Source: Dehalococcoidia bacterium
GTDB lineage: Bacteria; Chloroflexota; Dehalococcoidia; SM23-28-2; RBG-16-64-32
Reading direction: 5' to 3'
Assembly (NCBI GenBank): GCA_030690405.1
Contig: JAUYGU010000156.1
Span: forward strand, 1 to 17,654
Length of the DNA stretch: 17,654 nt
Shown here: in pieces, positions 1 to 7,818 of the stretch
Layout of the letters: every line of letters starts with the position of its first letter
How positions within the stretch are numbered: the first letter of the stretch is position 1
The notes under the pieces: generated by a model
Told to the model about the DNA's origin: nothing
The model's database searches: none
The model's input: the letters and a program-made list of their open reading frames with translations, nothing else
Translations under genes and position numbers: made by a program

Positions 1-2
1 CT

Positions 3-701
3 GCCGCAGCCACGGCGCCCGGCGGCCACCGGGGTCCTGGCGCGGCCGCGCCGGAGGCTGCCGGGCCCGACCAGATGGCCGGCGCCTTTGCCCGTTTCGC
101 CTTCAGCTTTCAGTGGCGGTCACTGGCCGTCGGCGCCCTCGGCGGGCTCATCGTTCTGGCGGTGGTGCTGGTAGCGCGCTCCGGACTGCCGGCAGGAGGC
201 GACGGCAACGAAGGCACTCCTGCCGCCGCTGACGCGAACGGGTTCATTCCGGTGGACACCGCGCGCGTGGCCGAACTAATGAAGTCTGTGCAGGCCGACC
301 CGAAAAACCCCGAGACGCTCTTCGAGCTGGGCGAGATCTTCTTCCAGGCGGGCGAGTGGCAGGCGACCCTCGACTGGTTCACGAAGCTCGTCGCGGTGGA
401 TCCGACTAACGTCCACGCCCTTACGGACATCGGCACCTCCCAGTACAACCTGGGCAGCACGGAGGACGCGAAAGCCACCTGGCTCAAAGTCACCAAGATC
501 GCTCCGGACGAGCCCCAGGTCCATTACAACCTTGGCTTCCTGTACGCCAACTCCGAGCCCCAGGACCTGGAAGCGGCCAAGAAGGAGTGGGCGATCGTGC
601 TTCAGCTGGCTCCGGACTCAGACCTGGCCCAGACCGTGAAGCTGCATCTGGACGGCCTGACGGGTGCCGCCACCCCACAGGCCACACCGACGCCACCGTA
701 G
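3..701 (+). CDS. Membrane-anchored TPR protein of cytochrome c biogenesis operon (5' partial)
   Basis: The protein has one N-terminal membrane segment and a soluble C-terminal part with three tetratricopeptide repeats. Counting from the ATG at 75, the membrane helix is residues 17-36, an Ala/Gly/Asp-rich linker follows, and the TPR units lie near 77-110, 111-144 and 148-181 (for example FELGEIFFQAGEW and HYNLGFLYANS). The reading frame is open to the left edge and encodes an Ala/Gly/Pro-rich stretch. The ATG at 75 has no Shine-Dalgarno at normal spacing, the nearest GGAGG being about 18 bases away, so the real start is probably outside the window. TPR proteins such as CcmI/CycH and NrfG bind apocytochrome c during heme attachment. 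Its position 30 bases before ccdA supports a similar apocytochrome-holding role. The family is clear, the exact job is inferred. Confidence 0.75.
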   Translation, partial: AAATAPGGHRGPGAAAPEAAGPDQMAGAFARFAFSFQWRSLAVGALGGLIVLAVVLVARSGLPAGGDGNEGTPAAADANGFIPVDTARVAELMKSVQADPKNPETLFELGEIFFQAGEWQATLDWFTKLVAVDPTNVHALTDIGTSQYNLGSTEDAKATWLKVTKIAPDEPQVHYNLGFLYANSEPQDLEAAKKEWAIVLQLAPDSDLAQTVKLHLDGLTGAATPQATPTPP

Positions 702-715
702 TGGGATGGATGGGC

Positions 716-721
716 AGGAGG
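716..721 (+). promoter_or_regulatory. Ribosome binding site of ccdA
   Basis: A perfect AGGAGG stands 10 bases before the GTG at 732. It decides that GTG as the start of ccdA. Confidence 0.7.
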
Positions 722-731
722 TAATCGAGAC

Positions 732-1442
732 GTGGACGGCGAGAACGTAACGATCCTCATCGCATTCGCCGCGGGGATCCTCTCCTTCGCCTCGCCCTGT
801 GTCCTGCCGCTCGTTCCCGCCTATGTGGGGCACATGGTCACCGTCTCCGGGGAGCGCGTGGGGTCAGCCCCCCGAATGATCAACCTGCTCCACGCCGCTA
901 CATTCGTCGCCGGCTTTTCGATCATCTTCGTCGGCTTCTGGTCTTCAATCGGACTCATCGGATTCCTGGTCATGGACAACGCCCGCTACATTCGCGAACT
1001 GGGCGGCGCGATCCTCATCTTCATGGGTCTGCACCTGCTCGGTGTGATCAACATCGGCTTCCTGAACCGCGAGTACACCGTCAGCGGGGGACACGGCAAG
1101 AGACCCGGCTACGGCCGTTCCCTCCTGATGGGCATGACCTTCGCCGCTGGCTGGACCCCCTGCATCGGGCCGGTTCTGGGCAGCATTATCGGCCTGGCCA
1201 TAATCGAGGACGCGGTGGCCAAGGGCGCCGTCCTCCTCATCGCCTACTCCGCCGGACTGGGCGTCCCCTTCATCATCACGGCCATCGCCCTGGAACGCAT
1301 CTCCGGATTCCTAAAGCGAGCCCGCCCGCTCCTGGCCATGGTGCCGGCGGTGAGCGGCGCTCTGGTGGTGGCTGTGGGCGTGCTGATGCTGACCAACAGC
1401 CTCATCAGGATCAACCAGTTCTTCGACTGGGGCTACGTGTAG
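732..1442 (+). CDS. ccdA: Cytochrome c biogenesis protein CcdA (thiol-disulfide transporter)
   Basis: CcdA is an integral membrane protein that carries reducing equivalents from cytoplasmic thioredoxin to periplasmic thioredoxin-like proteins, which keep the CXXCH cysteines of apocytochromes reduced. The 236-residue product has the expected short length, multiple hydrophobic helices, and the two signature redox cysteines in SPCVLPLVP (Cys23) and WTPCIGPVLG (Cys144). The start is a GTG with a perfect AGGAGG 10 bases upstream. Its partner is most likely the CPPC thioredoxin at 3810-4538 in the same operon. The resB start follows after 7 bases, so the genes are surely cotranscribed. The DsbD transmembrane domain family is the only realistic alternative, and no fused periplasmic domains are present. 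Confidence 0.95.
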   Translation: MDGENVTILIAFAAGILSFASPCVLPLVPAYVGHMVTVSGERVGSAPRMINLLHAATFVAGFSIIFVGFWSSIGLIGFLVMDNARYIRELGGAILIFMGLHLLGVINIGFLNREYTVSGGHGKRPGYGRSLLMGMTFAAGWTPCIGPVLGSIIGLAIIEDAVAKGAVLLIAYSAGLGVPFIITAIALERISGFLKRARPLLAMVPAVSGALVVAVGVLMLTNSLIRINQFFDWGYV

Positions 1443-1449
1443 GTTCATC

Positions 1450-2958
1450 GTGGAAACTCCTGGCAGCTTTTCAGCGGCAGACAGAGGGAAGGTGCTCCCA
1501 GCGGTCGCTCGCGGCGGCGCCGGAGCCAGGGGTGGCATCTGGGAGTTCGAGATCGTCGGTCGCATTTGGCGCTTCTTCACGTCGGTCCGGCTGGCCCTGG
1601 TCCTGATACTCATTCTCACCGCGGCGATCCTGGTGGGCACTCTCCTGGATCAGATCCCTCCCTCCGTCCTCTCCGATTCGTCGCAGCACGCGCAGTGGCT
1701 GGAGCGCGCCAGGACCAAGTACGGGGTCTGGACAAACGTCTTTGACTTCCTTGGCCTGTTCAACATATTCCACGGTCTCTGGTTCAGGGCGCTCATTGGC
1801 CTGCTCACCGTAAACATCATCGTCTGCACCCTGAACCGCTGGAAGGGCATCTGGGCCACCGTATTCCCGCCCCGCGTGCGCATGAGCGACACGTTCTTCC
1901 AGCACGCCCGTTACAACGCCACCTTCGCCGCTCCCATGACGCTTCCCGTCGCCGCTGAGCGCGTCAAGCGGTCGCTCCGCCGCTCCCGCTACCGCGTCCG
2001 CATCGAAGGGGACGACGATTCCGTAGCTATCTATGCCGACCGCAACCGCTTCAGCCGGTTCGGGACGTACTTGGCCCACCTCAGCCTCGTAATGATCCTG
2101 GCGGGCACCGTCGTCGGCGGCATGTGGGGGTTCAGCGACTCCGAGTTCGTCGTCGCCGAGGGGGCAACCCGCACCCTTGGGCTGGGCACCAACATCTCCG
2201 TTGGCCTGGAGCACTTCACGGACGAGTACTACCTGGAGGGACCCCCCAAGGACTTCCGTAGTGAGATCATCATTTACGAAGGCGGCAAGGAGGTCAAGCG
2301 GGGCACTACCCGCGTGAACTCCCCTGTGAAGTACAAGGGGATCCGCTTCCACCAAGCGTTCTTCGGGCAAGCGGCGGTCATGGAAGTGAAGGACGCAGCC
2401 GGGGCTGAGCTCTTCAGTGCCGCGCTCCCCCTGGCCTGGGAGACCAGCGAAGGCGGCCGGCCCGTCGGCAGCTTCGATCTCCAGGATCAGGGCATGACCG
2501 TCTATGTCATCGGTCCAAGGTCCGGCGAGAACGACCCGCTGGTGCCCGCCGGCGAGATGAGAGTGGAAGTGTACAAGCGAGACGGCGGTACCCTTATAAC
2601 CGCCGATAACCTCTCTCAGGGGACCGCCAAGCAGGTGGCAGGACTTGACTTCACTTTTTCCAGAGAGAGCCGCTTCACCGGCCTCAAGGTAGTGAAGGAC
2701 CCCGGGACCAATATCATCTGGGTCGCCAGCGCCCTGATGGTCATCGGACTGGTCATGCTCTTCTACTTCCCCCACCGCCGCCTGTGGGCGCTCGTCAAGC
2801 GGCGGGACGACGGCACGGCCGAGGTGAGAGTAGGCATGACCGCTCAGAGGGACATGTCGCTGGAGTCGGAGTTCGGCCGGCTGCGGGAGCGGATCGCATC
2901 AGCCTTGAGAGGGACAAAGGGCGGGCGAACCTCCGCCCAGGGAGACAACGATGTATGA
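1450..2958 (+). CDS. resB: Cytochrome c biogenesis protein ResB (Ccs1)
   Basis: ResB/Ccs1 is the scaffold half of the System II cytochrome c synthetase. With CcsA it moves heme outward and ligates it to CXXCH. The 502-residue product has the family layout: helices at about 46-66 (VRLALVLILILTAAILVGT), 108-128, 205-225 and 421-441, with a large extracytoplasmic domain at about 226-420. Conserved features are FGTYLAHLSLV (His210, a likely heme ligand in helix 3), RFHQAFF (299-305), and PGTNIIWV followed by FPHRR. A charged cytoplasmic tail of about 60 residues follows the last helix. The start is uncertain: GTG 1450 has no good Shine-Dalgarno, and GTG 1492 is preceded by GAGGG at close spacing. 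The first 35 residues match nothing I know. The stop overlaps the ccsA start by 8 bases. Confidence 0.93.
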   Translation: METPGSFSAADRGKVLPAVARGGAGARGGIWEFEIVGRIWRFFTSVRLALVLILILTAAILVGTLLDQIPPSVLSDSSQHAQWLERARTKYGVWTNVFDFLGLFNIFHGLWFRALIGLLTVNIIVCTLNRWKGIWATVFPPRVRMSDTFFQHARYNATFAAPMTLPVAAERVKRSLRRSRYRVRIEGDDDSVAIYADRNRFSRFGTYLAHLSLVMILAGTVVGGMWGFSDSEFVVAEGATRTLGLGTNISVGLEHFTDEYYLEGPPKDFRSEIIIYEGGKEVKRGTTRVNSPVKYKGIRFHQAFFGQAAVMEVKDAAGAELFSAALPLAWETSEGGRPVGSFDLQDQGMTVYVIGPRSGENDPLVPAGEMRVEVYKRDGGTLITADNLSQGTAKQVAGLDFTFSRESRFTGLKVVKDPGTNIIWVASALMVIGLVMLFYFPHRRLWALVKRRDDGTAEVRVGMTAQRDMSLESEFGRLRERIASALRGTKGGRTSAQGDNDV

Positions 2959-3817
2959 GCTTTCTCAGTACGCGTTTGTGGCGGCCTTCGCGGCCCTGGC
3001 CGCGGCGCTCCTCCTCTACCTGGTGAATGTCCTGGGTTCCAGGGGGTTCCAGGCCCTCAGTGTCGGCGGCGGCGGCTCCGTCTCGGTGCCCGCGTTCGGG
3101 CCCATCCTGGACACGGCGGGGCGCTACGGCACGATACTCACCGTCAACGCGTTCGCCTTCCTCACGGCGTCGCTGGTCTTCCGCGCGATCGCCAGCGGCC
3201 GCGGGCCCTTCTCCAACCTGTACGAGTTCTCGCTCGCCTTCAGCTGGGGAGCGCTGGCTCTGTTCCTTTACTTCCAGGCCCAGTACAAGGTACGCACCCT
3301 TGCCCTGATGGTCCTTCCCGTGGCCCTGGGGCTGCTGGCTTACGCGACGACCGTGCCTTCGGACATTACGCCGCTGGTGCCGGCGCTCCAGAACGACCTT
3401 CTTCTCACCGTCCACGTGGCCGTCGCGATCATCGCTTACGGAGCGTTCGCTGTCGCGTTCGGCGCTGCCGTACTCTTCCTCATCCAGAGGCGGGACTCCA
3501 TCCGCTGGCTGCCGAAGAAGGCCCTTCTGGACGAGATGGGCTACAAGGCAGTCATGGTGGGCTTCCCCATGATGGCGCTGGTCATCATCCTCGGCGCGCT
3601 GTGGGCTGACATCGCCTGGGGCACCTACTGGAGCTGGGATCCGAAGGAGACCGCCTCGCTCGTGACGTTGCTCCTGTACGGAGCCTATCTGCACGCACGC
3701 GTCCTGCGCGGCTGGCGGGGCGAGCGCAGCGCTGCCCTCCTTATCCTGGGGTTCGGCGCGACACTCTTCACATACTACGGCAACTTGTTCTTCGGGGGGC
3801 TACACAGCTATGGGTAG
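2951..3817 (+). CDS. ccsA: Cytochrome c biogenesis protein CcsA/ResC (heme-handling, WWD domain)
   Basis: CcsA is the multi-helix partner of ResB in System II, presenting heme in its periplasmic tryptophan-rich WWD loop for attachment to apocytochrome c. The 288-residue product contains the WWD signature WGTYWSWDPKE at 223-233. Conserved histidines sit in LLTVHV (His155), YLHAR (His248) and GLHSYG (His285), and GRGPFSNLYEF (83-93) is a typical segment. About eight hydrophobic helices can be seen. The ATG overlaps the end of resB by 8 bases and has GGGAG just upstream. The stop overlaps the start of the next gene by 8 bases, so the three proteins should be translationally coupled. The family is also named CcsB or ResC. 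CcmF is excluded by the short length. Confidence 0.95.
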   Translation: MYELSQYAFVAAFAALAAALLLYLVNVLGSRGFQALSVGGGGSVSVPAFGPILDTAGRYGTILTVNAFAFLTASLVFRAIASGRGPFSNLYEFSLAFSWGALALFLYFQAQYKVRTLALMVLPVALGLLAYATTVPSDITPLVPALQNDLLLTVHVAVAIIAYGAFAVAFGAAVLFLIQRRDSIRWLPKKALLDEMGYKAVMVGFPMMALVIILGALWADIAWGTYWSWDPKETASLVTLLLYGAYLHARVLRGWRGERSAALLILGFGATLFTYYGNLFFGGLHSYG

Positions 3818-4538
3818 CAGCGACGAGGAGCGCCCGCCCGGCGAAGCTGAGTTCACTCCGCTCGGACCAGCGCTCCCCGATGAGGCCGCCGACGAGCCTC
3901 CGGACATCCCGGAGGAGGACGAGGAGCTTCTCTTCCCCACCCCGTTTCGTCGCCCCCGTGTCAGCGCCCTGCGCAACATCCTCGCCACCATCGCCGTCGG
4001 CGCCATAATCGTTGGCCTCGTCTGGTTCTTTGACCGGCCCGATGCCGCCGGCGTGCAGGCCATCAACCTCAGCGCGTCGCCTACCGGTCCCGCGCCCCGC
4101 CTCGGACACGAGGCGCCTAACTTCAGCCTGCGCACCCTCGACGGCAAGGACGTCCAGCTCAGCGATTACCGCGGGCGGCCCGTCTGGATCAACTTCTGGG
4201 CTACCTGGTGCCCGCCCTGCCGCGCCGAAACTCCCGACATCCAGGAGGTCTACGAGGCCCATGAAAGTGATGGCCTCGTCGTGCTGGCGATAAGCATCGG
4301 CGAGTCCCCCAGCACCGTATCTGACTACGTCAAGCGTACCGGCACGACCTTCACCACCGGCGTCGACCAGGCGACAAGTATCGCCGCCCAGTACCGCATC
4401 GTCGGCATCCCGACGCACTTCTTCATAGACAGGGAAGGCGTCATCCGCGAATGGCGCATTGGCAGTATGAGCAAGAAGACCATGGAGAGCAAGGTCCGGG
4501 AGATCATGTCCCCGGCCGCCGCTGAGACCGAGCGCTGA
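3810..4538 (+). CDS. resA: ResA/TlpA-type thiol-disulfide oxidoreductase, membrane-anchored
   Basis: This is a membrane-tethered thioredoxin-fold protein that would reduce the disulfide in apocytochrome CXXCH before heme ligation, itself reduced by CcdA. The 242-residue product has a transmembrane segment at about 55-74 and an AhpC/TSA-thioredoxin domain from about 98. The active site is FWATWCPPCRAE (Cys134 and Cys137) and the cis-proline loop is VGIPTHF (Pro201). The N-terminal 50 residues are cytoplasmic by topology, strongly acidic and proline-rich (IPEEDEELLFP), then turn basic (FRRPR) just before the helix. This tail is unusually long for ResA. The ATG overlaps the ccsA stop by 8 bases. 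A general TlpA function cannot be excluded, but the operon makes cytochrome c maturation the best reading. Confidence 0.9.
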   Translation: MGSSDEERPPGEAEFTPLGPALPDEAADEPPDIPEEDEELLFPTPFRRPRVSALRNILATIAVGAIIVGLVWFFDRPDAAGVQAINLSASPTGPAPRLGHEAPNFSLRTLDGKDVQLSDYRGRPVWINFWATWCPPCRAETPDIQEVYEAHESDGLVVLAISIGESPSTVSDYVKRTGTTFTTGVDQATSIAAQYRIVGIPTHFFIDREGVIREWRIGSMSKKTMESKVREIMSPAAAETER

Positions 4539-4730
4539 CATGCATCGTCTCGCTTGCGCCGGAGAACCTGGACGCAACGGGGGATCGGCCGGGCTGAGGT
4601 AAGTCCGTGCGAAGATGGGGCGTCTCTTGCCAGGACCCACGTCACTTCCGGGCAGAATAATCGCTCTCTGGACCAGCCACCCCCTCCTGCTGGCGTTAAT
4701 CTTTGGCCTGACCGGAAGAAGCCTTGAGCG

Positions 4731-4736
4731 AGGAGG
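4731..4736 (+). promoter_or_regulatory. Ribosome binding site of the NirJ-type gene
   Basis: A perfect AGGAGG lies 6 bases before the ATG at 4743 and fixes the start of the radical SAM gene. The 204-bp gap before the gene (4539-4742) contains a few AT-rich hexamers such as AATAAT and TAATCT, but no -35/-10 pair at proper spacing that I would call. Confidence 0.7.
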
Positions 4737-4742
4737 CCCAAC

Positions 4743-5972
4743 ATGATCGGGATCAGTCAACTCTATGCGGGCACGGCCACTTCGGCGGACCCAATTCGCT
4801 ACGGGCGCAACAGCAGCCGGCTGCCGGCCCACCTCCTCCGCTTCTCCCAGGACCGCAAGCCCGTCGTGGTCTGGAACTGCGGCCGCCGCTGCAACCTTCG
4901 CTGCATCCACTGCTACGCGGACTCCCGCAACGAGCGCTACGCTCACGAGCTCACCACCGCGGAAGCGGAGGCTATGATCGAAGATCTCGCCCAGTTCGGC
5001 GTCCCCGTGCTCCTCTTCTCCGGCGGGGAGCCGCTGATGCGCAGGGACATGCTGCGCCTCGCGGCCTTCGCCGCCGAAAGGGGTATCCGGCCGGTGATCT
5101 CCACCAACGGTACCCTCATCACCCGCGACAAGGCGGAGGAGATCCGCGCGGCCGGCGTGGCATACGTGGGCGTCAGCATCGACGGCGTGCGGGAGACCAA
5201 CGATCACTTCCGCGGCCTGCCCGGCGCCTTCGACCTGGCCCTCCGCGGCATACGCAACTGTGTCGCGGCGGGTCAGAAGGTGGGACTCAGGCTGACCCTC
5301 ACCCGTCACAACGTGCGGGACCTGCCGCAGATCTTCGAGCTGATCGAGCGGGAGAAGATCGATAGGGCTTGCTTCTACCATCTCGTGTACAGCGGTCGCG
5401 GGAGGGGCATCTCCGACGAAGACCTTACGCACGAAGAGACCAGGACCGCTGTCGACTACATCTGCGAACAGACGGTGGGCTTCCGCCGCCGTGGCATCGA
5501 GAAGGACATCCTCACTGTCGATAACCACGCCGACGGGGTCTACGTCTACCTGAAGCTGCTACAGGAGGAGCCGGAGCGCGCACAGGATGTGCTGCAGCTG
5601 CTCCGCTGGAACGGCGGCAACCGGTCGGGCATCGGCATCGGCAACATCGATAACACCGGAGAAGTCCACCCAGACCAGTTCTGGTGGAGCCACAGCTTCG
5701 GCAACGTGCGGCAGCGCCCGTTCGGTGAGATCTGGAGCGATCTCTCGGACTCACTGATGACCGGCCTGCGGGACCGCAAGCCGCTCCTCAAGGGTCGCTG
5801 CGGCCGCTGCCGCTACCTGGGCATCTGCAACGGCAACTTCCGCGTCCGCGCTCTCGCCGTCCACGGCGACGTTTGGGCACCGGACCCCGCCTGCTACCTT
5901 ACCGACGAGGAGATCGGCCTGGACGGGTCTTCGGCTGGCGGAGCCGCGGACGAAGCGCTCCGGGCGCGCTGA
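4743..5972 (+). CDS. nirJ: NirJ-type radical SAM protein (heme d1-like tetrapyrrole biosynthesis)
   Basis: NirJ removes propionate side chains from didecarboxysiroheme on the way to heme d1; its relative AhbD makes protoheme by a siroheme route. The 409-residue product has the radical SAM cluster motif CNLRCIHC (Cys50, 54, 57) after PVVVWNCGRR, then FSGGEP (92-97) and STNGT (120-124). The C-terminal cysteine set binds an auxiliary Fe-S cluster: CGRCRYLGIC (353-362) plus Cys384 in DPACYL. The NirJ-like tail reads NFRVRA, then GDVWAPDPACYLTDEEIG. I prefer NirJ over AhbD because of this tail, from memory of the families. No nirS, nirF or ahb partner is in the window. The gene lies 204 bases after the maturation operon and converges on the NHL gene, so its product may instead feed heme to the cytochromes encoded nearby. 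Confidence 0.75.
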   Translation: MIGISQLYAGTATSADPIRYGRNSSRLPAHLLRFSQDRKPVVVWNCGRRCNLRCIHCYADSRNERYAHELTTAEAEAMIEDLAQFGVPVLLFSGGEPLMRRDMLRLAAFAAERGIRPVISTNGTLITRDKAEEIRAAGVAYVGVSIDGVRETNDHFRGLPGAFDLALRGIRNCVAAGQKVGLRLTLTRHNVRDLPQIFELIEREKIDRACFYHLVYSGRGRGISDEDLTHEETRTAVDYICEQTVGFRRRGIEKDILTVDNHADGVYVYLKLLQEEPERAQDVLQLLRWNGGNRSGIGIGNIDNTGEVHPDQFWWSHSFGNVRQRPFGEIWSDLSDSLMTGLRDRKPLLKGRCGRCRYLGICNGNFRVRALAVHGDVWAPDPACYLTDEEIGLDGSSAGGAADEALRAR

Positions 5973-6000
5973 CCTCCAGTCGCGAGTCGCCCGGTTTCCC

Positions 6001-7089
6001 CTACTCCGCCGCTGCCTGCGGCGGGCCGGGAAGCTTCAGGACGATCAGGCCAGCGAACCGGTCGGCCACGTACAACGTATCTCCGGTCAGCCACAGCCCT
6101 GCCGGGGCCTCAAACATCGAGCCTAGGGCGGGGTTCTCAGGCGTCTTCCGGCCGATAACACCCAGGTACGTGCCGTCGGGCGCAAACACTTCCACCGCCG
6201 CCAGCAGTCCATCGCTTACGAACACCCGCCCCCCGTCATCGACCGCCACGCCTTTGGGCCGCGAGAGGGTCCCCGCCGTCTGCCCCGGCTCACCGAATTG
6301 AGCAAGGAAGCGCCCGTCCGGCGATATCTTGACCACGCGGCCGTTAAGCGTATCGACCACGTAGATGTTACCGGCGCCGTCCACAGTCAGTGCGCCGGGC
6401 ACGTTGAACCCATCGCTGCCGCTGGCCCGCCGGCCTGCGCCAACCGCCCTCACCAGCTTCCCTTCGCCGTCCAGCACCAGCACTCGATGGTTCGCCGCGT
6501 CCGAGACGGCGATACCGCCCTCCAGCGTCACCGCGACGCCGATGGGCCGCGGCGCGTCTTCCCCCGCCGCCAGTGGCTCCAGACGTATGACTTTCTCTAC
6601 AGCTCCCGATAGGTCCAGCACCACAACCTCGGATGCCGCCGAGTTGGCGATGAACAGCCGCCGGCCGTCGCTGTTCAGCGCCATCGGCTGCTGCAGCTCG
6701 AGGCCCTTTGTGGACGCACCGCCGATCGCCGCCGCGACGCGGCCGTCCGGGCCGAGCTCCAGCAGCCGGTCGTTGCCGGTGTCCAGGACGAAGGTGGCGC
6801 CTTCGACAGGAACGGCCGAAGCGGGCATCAGCCAGGTGTCGCCGGAGGGCTGTTGGATCGTCCGCAGGACCTCCGCGGGGTAGTTCAGTTCGGAGACCCC
6901 TTCCGCTTGCTGCGTCTCGCCCCCTTCTCCCCCGGTCAGCCCTCCCTGCCAGATCAGCGGCCTGCCCGCCGACAGGGAGACGACCCCGGCCACAAGGACC
7001 CCGGCAACGAGCAGCAAGGCCAGGGCGAGGAGCACACCAGGCAGACGCCTGCCGGCCGTTACATAGGGATCGTAAGGCAGCGGCTCCAT
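6001..7089 (-). CDS. Membrane-anchored NHL-repeat beta-propeller protein
   Basis: The 362-residue product has a short cytoplasmic N-terminus, one transmembrane helix (about 17-39) and an extracytoplasmic NHL-type propeller from about 86 to 353. Six blade-like repeats can be counted, with units such as GNIYVVDTLNGRVVKIS, RPKGVAVDDGGRVFVSD and FAPDGTYLGVIG. NHL propellers are usually binding or scaffold surfaces; no catalytic motif is visible. Its propeller is collinear with that of the 558-residue protein at 7819-9495, down to the ends (RPKGVAVDDGG against RPRAVAVDKAG), so the two are paralogs. The ATG is 7 bases after the hexaheme cytochrome stop, with GGAGG 14 bases upstream inside that gene. 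As last gene of the cluster it probably docks on the cytochrome complex, which is inference. Confidence 0.85.
   Translation of the reverse strand: MEPLPYDPYVTAGRRLPGVLLALALLLVAGVLVAGVVSLSAGRPLIWQGGLTGGEGGETQQAEGVSELNYPAEVLRTIQQPSGDTWLMPASAVPVEGATFVLDTGNDRLLELGPDGRVAAAIGGASTKGLELQQPMALNSDGRRLFIANSAASEVVVLDLSGAVEKVIRLEPLAAGEDAPRPIGVAVTLEGGIAVSDAANHRVLVLDGEGKLVRAVGAGRRASGSDGFNVPGALTVDGAGNIYVVDTLNGRVVKISPDGRFLAQFGEPGQTAGTLSRPKGVAVDDGGRVFVSDGLLAAVEVFAPDGTYLGVIGRKTPENPALGSMFEAPAGLWLTGDTLYVADRFAGLIVLKLPGPPQAAAE
6006..6024. terminator. Short GC hairpin at the nirJ/NHL convergence (weak candidate)
   Basis: CCGCCGC and GCGGCGG form a perfect 7-bp inverted repeat with a 5-base loop, between two converging genes whose stop codons are 28 bases apart. 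It lies inside the last codons of the NHL gene, where an alanine run is encoded, and has no T-tract on either strand. It may help stop transcription of nirJ, but codon composition alone could produce it. Confidence 0.25.
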
Positions 7090-7096
7090 GGTCTTT

Positions 7097-7813
7097 CTAA
7101 TCGCCTCCCTGGCGTTGGTGACAGGCCTGGCAGATGGCCAGCTCCGAGGGGTTGGCGGGAGAGAGCGCCACGGTGTTCATCTTCGTGCCCGGCTGCCCGC
7201 CGTGCGGGCTGTGACAGCTCAGACACTTGACGACGCCCCCCGCCGCCGCGCCCGCAGGGTCCCACAGCCTCGTCCCGGTGAAATCACCCGCCAGCGGGTC
7301 CCAGTGGTGGTCCACCGGCGTCACGCCCGACGCCGCCGCGTCGATGTCAACCGGGTGGTCTGTCGGCCCGGCCCGTGGGTGACAGTCCCGGCAGAAGTTG
7401 GCGCCGCCCGGCAGCTTGATAAATTCGCCGTAGCCGCTGAAGTGGGCATCGTGGCAGCGGTCGCAGTCCTGTCCCCTCTCGCCGGGAGTGATCGGATGGT
7501 CCGGACGGGCCGGATCGAACACGAAGGTATCGTTGGAGCCCGCAACCGTCCCATCGTGACAGCTGAAGCACAGCGACTTCAGCCCCTTGAGCGGGCTGTC
7601 CGCCGTCTGGGGTCCGTCGGTCCAGAGCAGGTCCCCCTCCGGGTCCTGGGGAACGTGACAGTAGACGCACACGGCGGTGCCCGGCGACGCTACATCGTGC
7701 TTCGTACCCGTCACTCGCTTCCCGTCGCCCATGACCACGCCGGTGCCGGCGGCCAGGACGATGATGGCGCCGGCGACGAGCCAGGCGGCCCGTATGCCTG
7801 CAGAACCGGTCAT
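7097..7813 (-). CDS. Hexaheme c-type cytochrome, membrane-anchored or secreted
   Basis: The 238-residue product has an N-terminal hydrophobic helix (about 10-28) without an obvious cleavage site, then a histidine-rich domain with six CXXCH heme-attachment motifs: CVYCH (49-53), CFSCH (82-86), CDRCH (117-121), CRDCH (141-145), CLSCH (197-201) and CQACH (228-232). Several non-motif histidines (TKHDV, PVDHHWD, SPHGG) could be distal ligands. The spacing fits the doubled-CXXCH / cytochrome c3-like superfamily rather than NrfA or HAO. It would act on the outer face as electron carrier for the NrfD-type complex encoded upstream. It lies 5 bases after the Ig/NHL gene and 7 before the second NHL gene. 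Heme attachment would need the ResB/CcsA system encoded at 1450-3817. The redox partner is unknown. Confidence 0.92.
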   Translation of the reverse strand: MTGSAGIRAAWLVAGAIIVLAAGTGVVMGDGKRVTGTKHDVASPGTAVCVYCHVPQDPEGDLLWTDGPQTADSPLKGLKSLCFSCHDGTVAGSNDTFVFDPARPDHPITPGERGQDCDRCHDAHFSGYGEFIKLPGGANFCRDCHPRAGPTDHPVDIDAAASGVTPVDHHWDPLAGDFTGTRLWDPAGAAAGGVVKCLSCHSPHGGQPGTKMNTVALSPANPSELAICQACHQRQGGD

Positions 7814-7818
7814 GGCGC

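Noticed and set aside
1471..2775. 434-codon open frame opposite resB
   Set aside because: Composition-driven antisense frame, rich in Asp, Gly, Glu and Val with no motifs; resB on the other strand is certain.
4554..4577. TTGCG...CGCAA inverted repeat after resA as a terminator
   Set aside because: The stem is 5 bp plus a bulged CC/GG and has no T-tract; too weak to call.
4540..4602. 20-codon ORF right after the resA stop
   Set aside because: No ribosome binding site, no recognisable peptide, and such short frames are expected by chance.
4655..4718. CTTCCGG and CCGGAAG inverted repeat before nirJ
   Set aside because: Seven bases with a loop of about 50 bases is within chance expectation for a 204-bp GC-rich gap.
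3768..5528. 586-codon open frame on the - strand across the end of ccsA, resA and half of nirJ
   Set aside because: Shadow of high GC at third codon positions. It lies opposite well-identified genes, crosses their intergenic region and shows no family motif.
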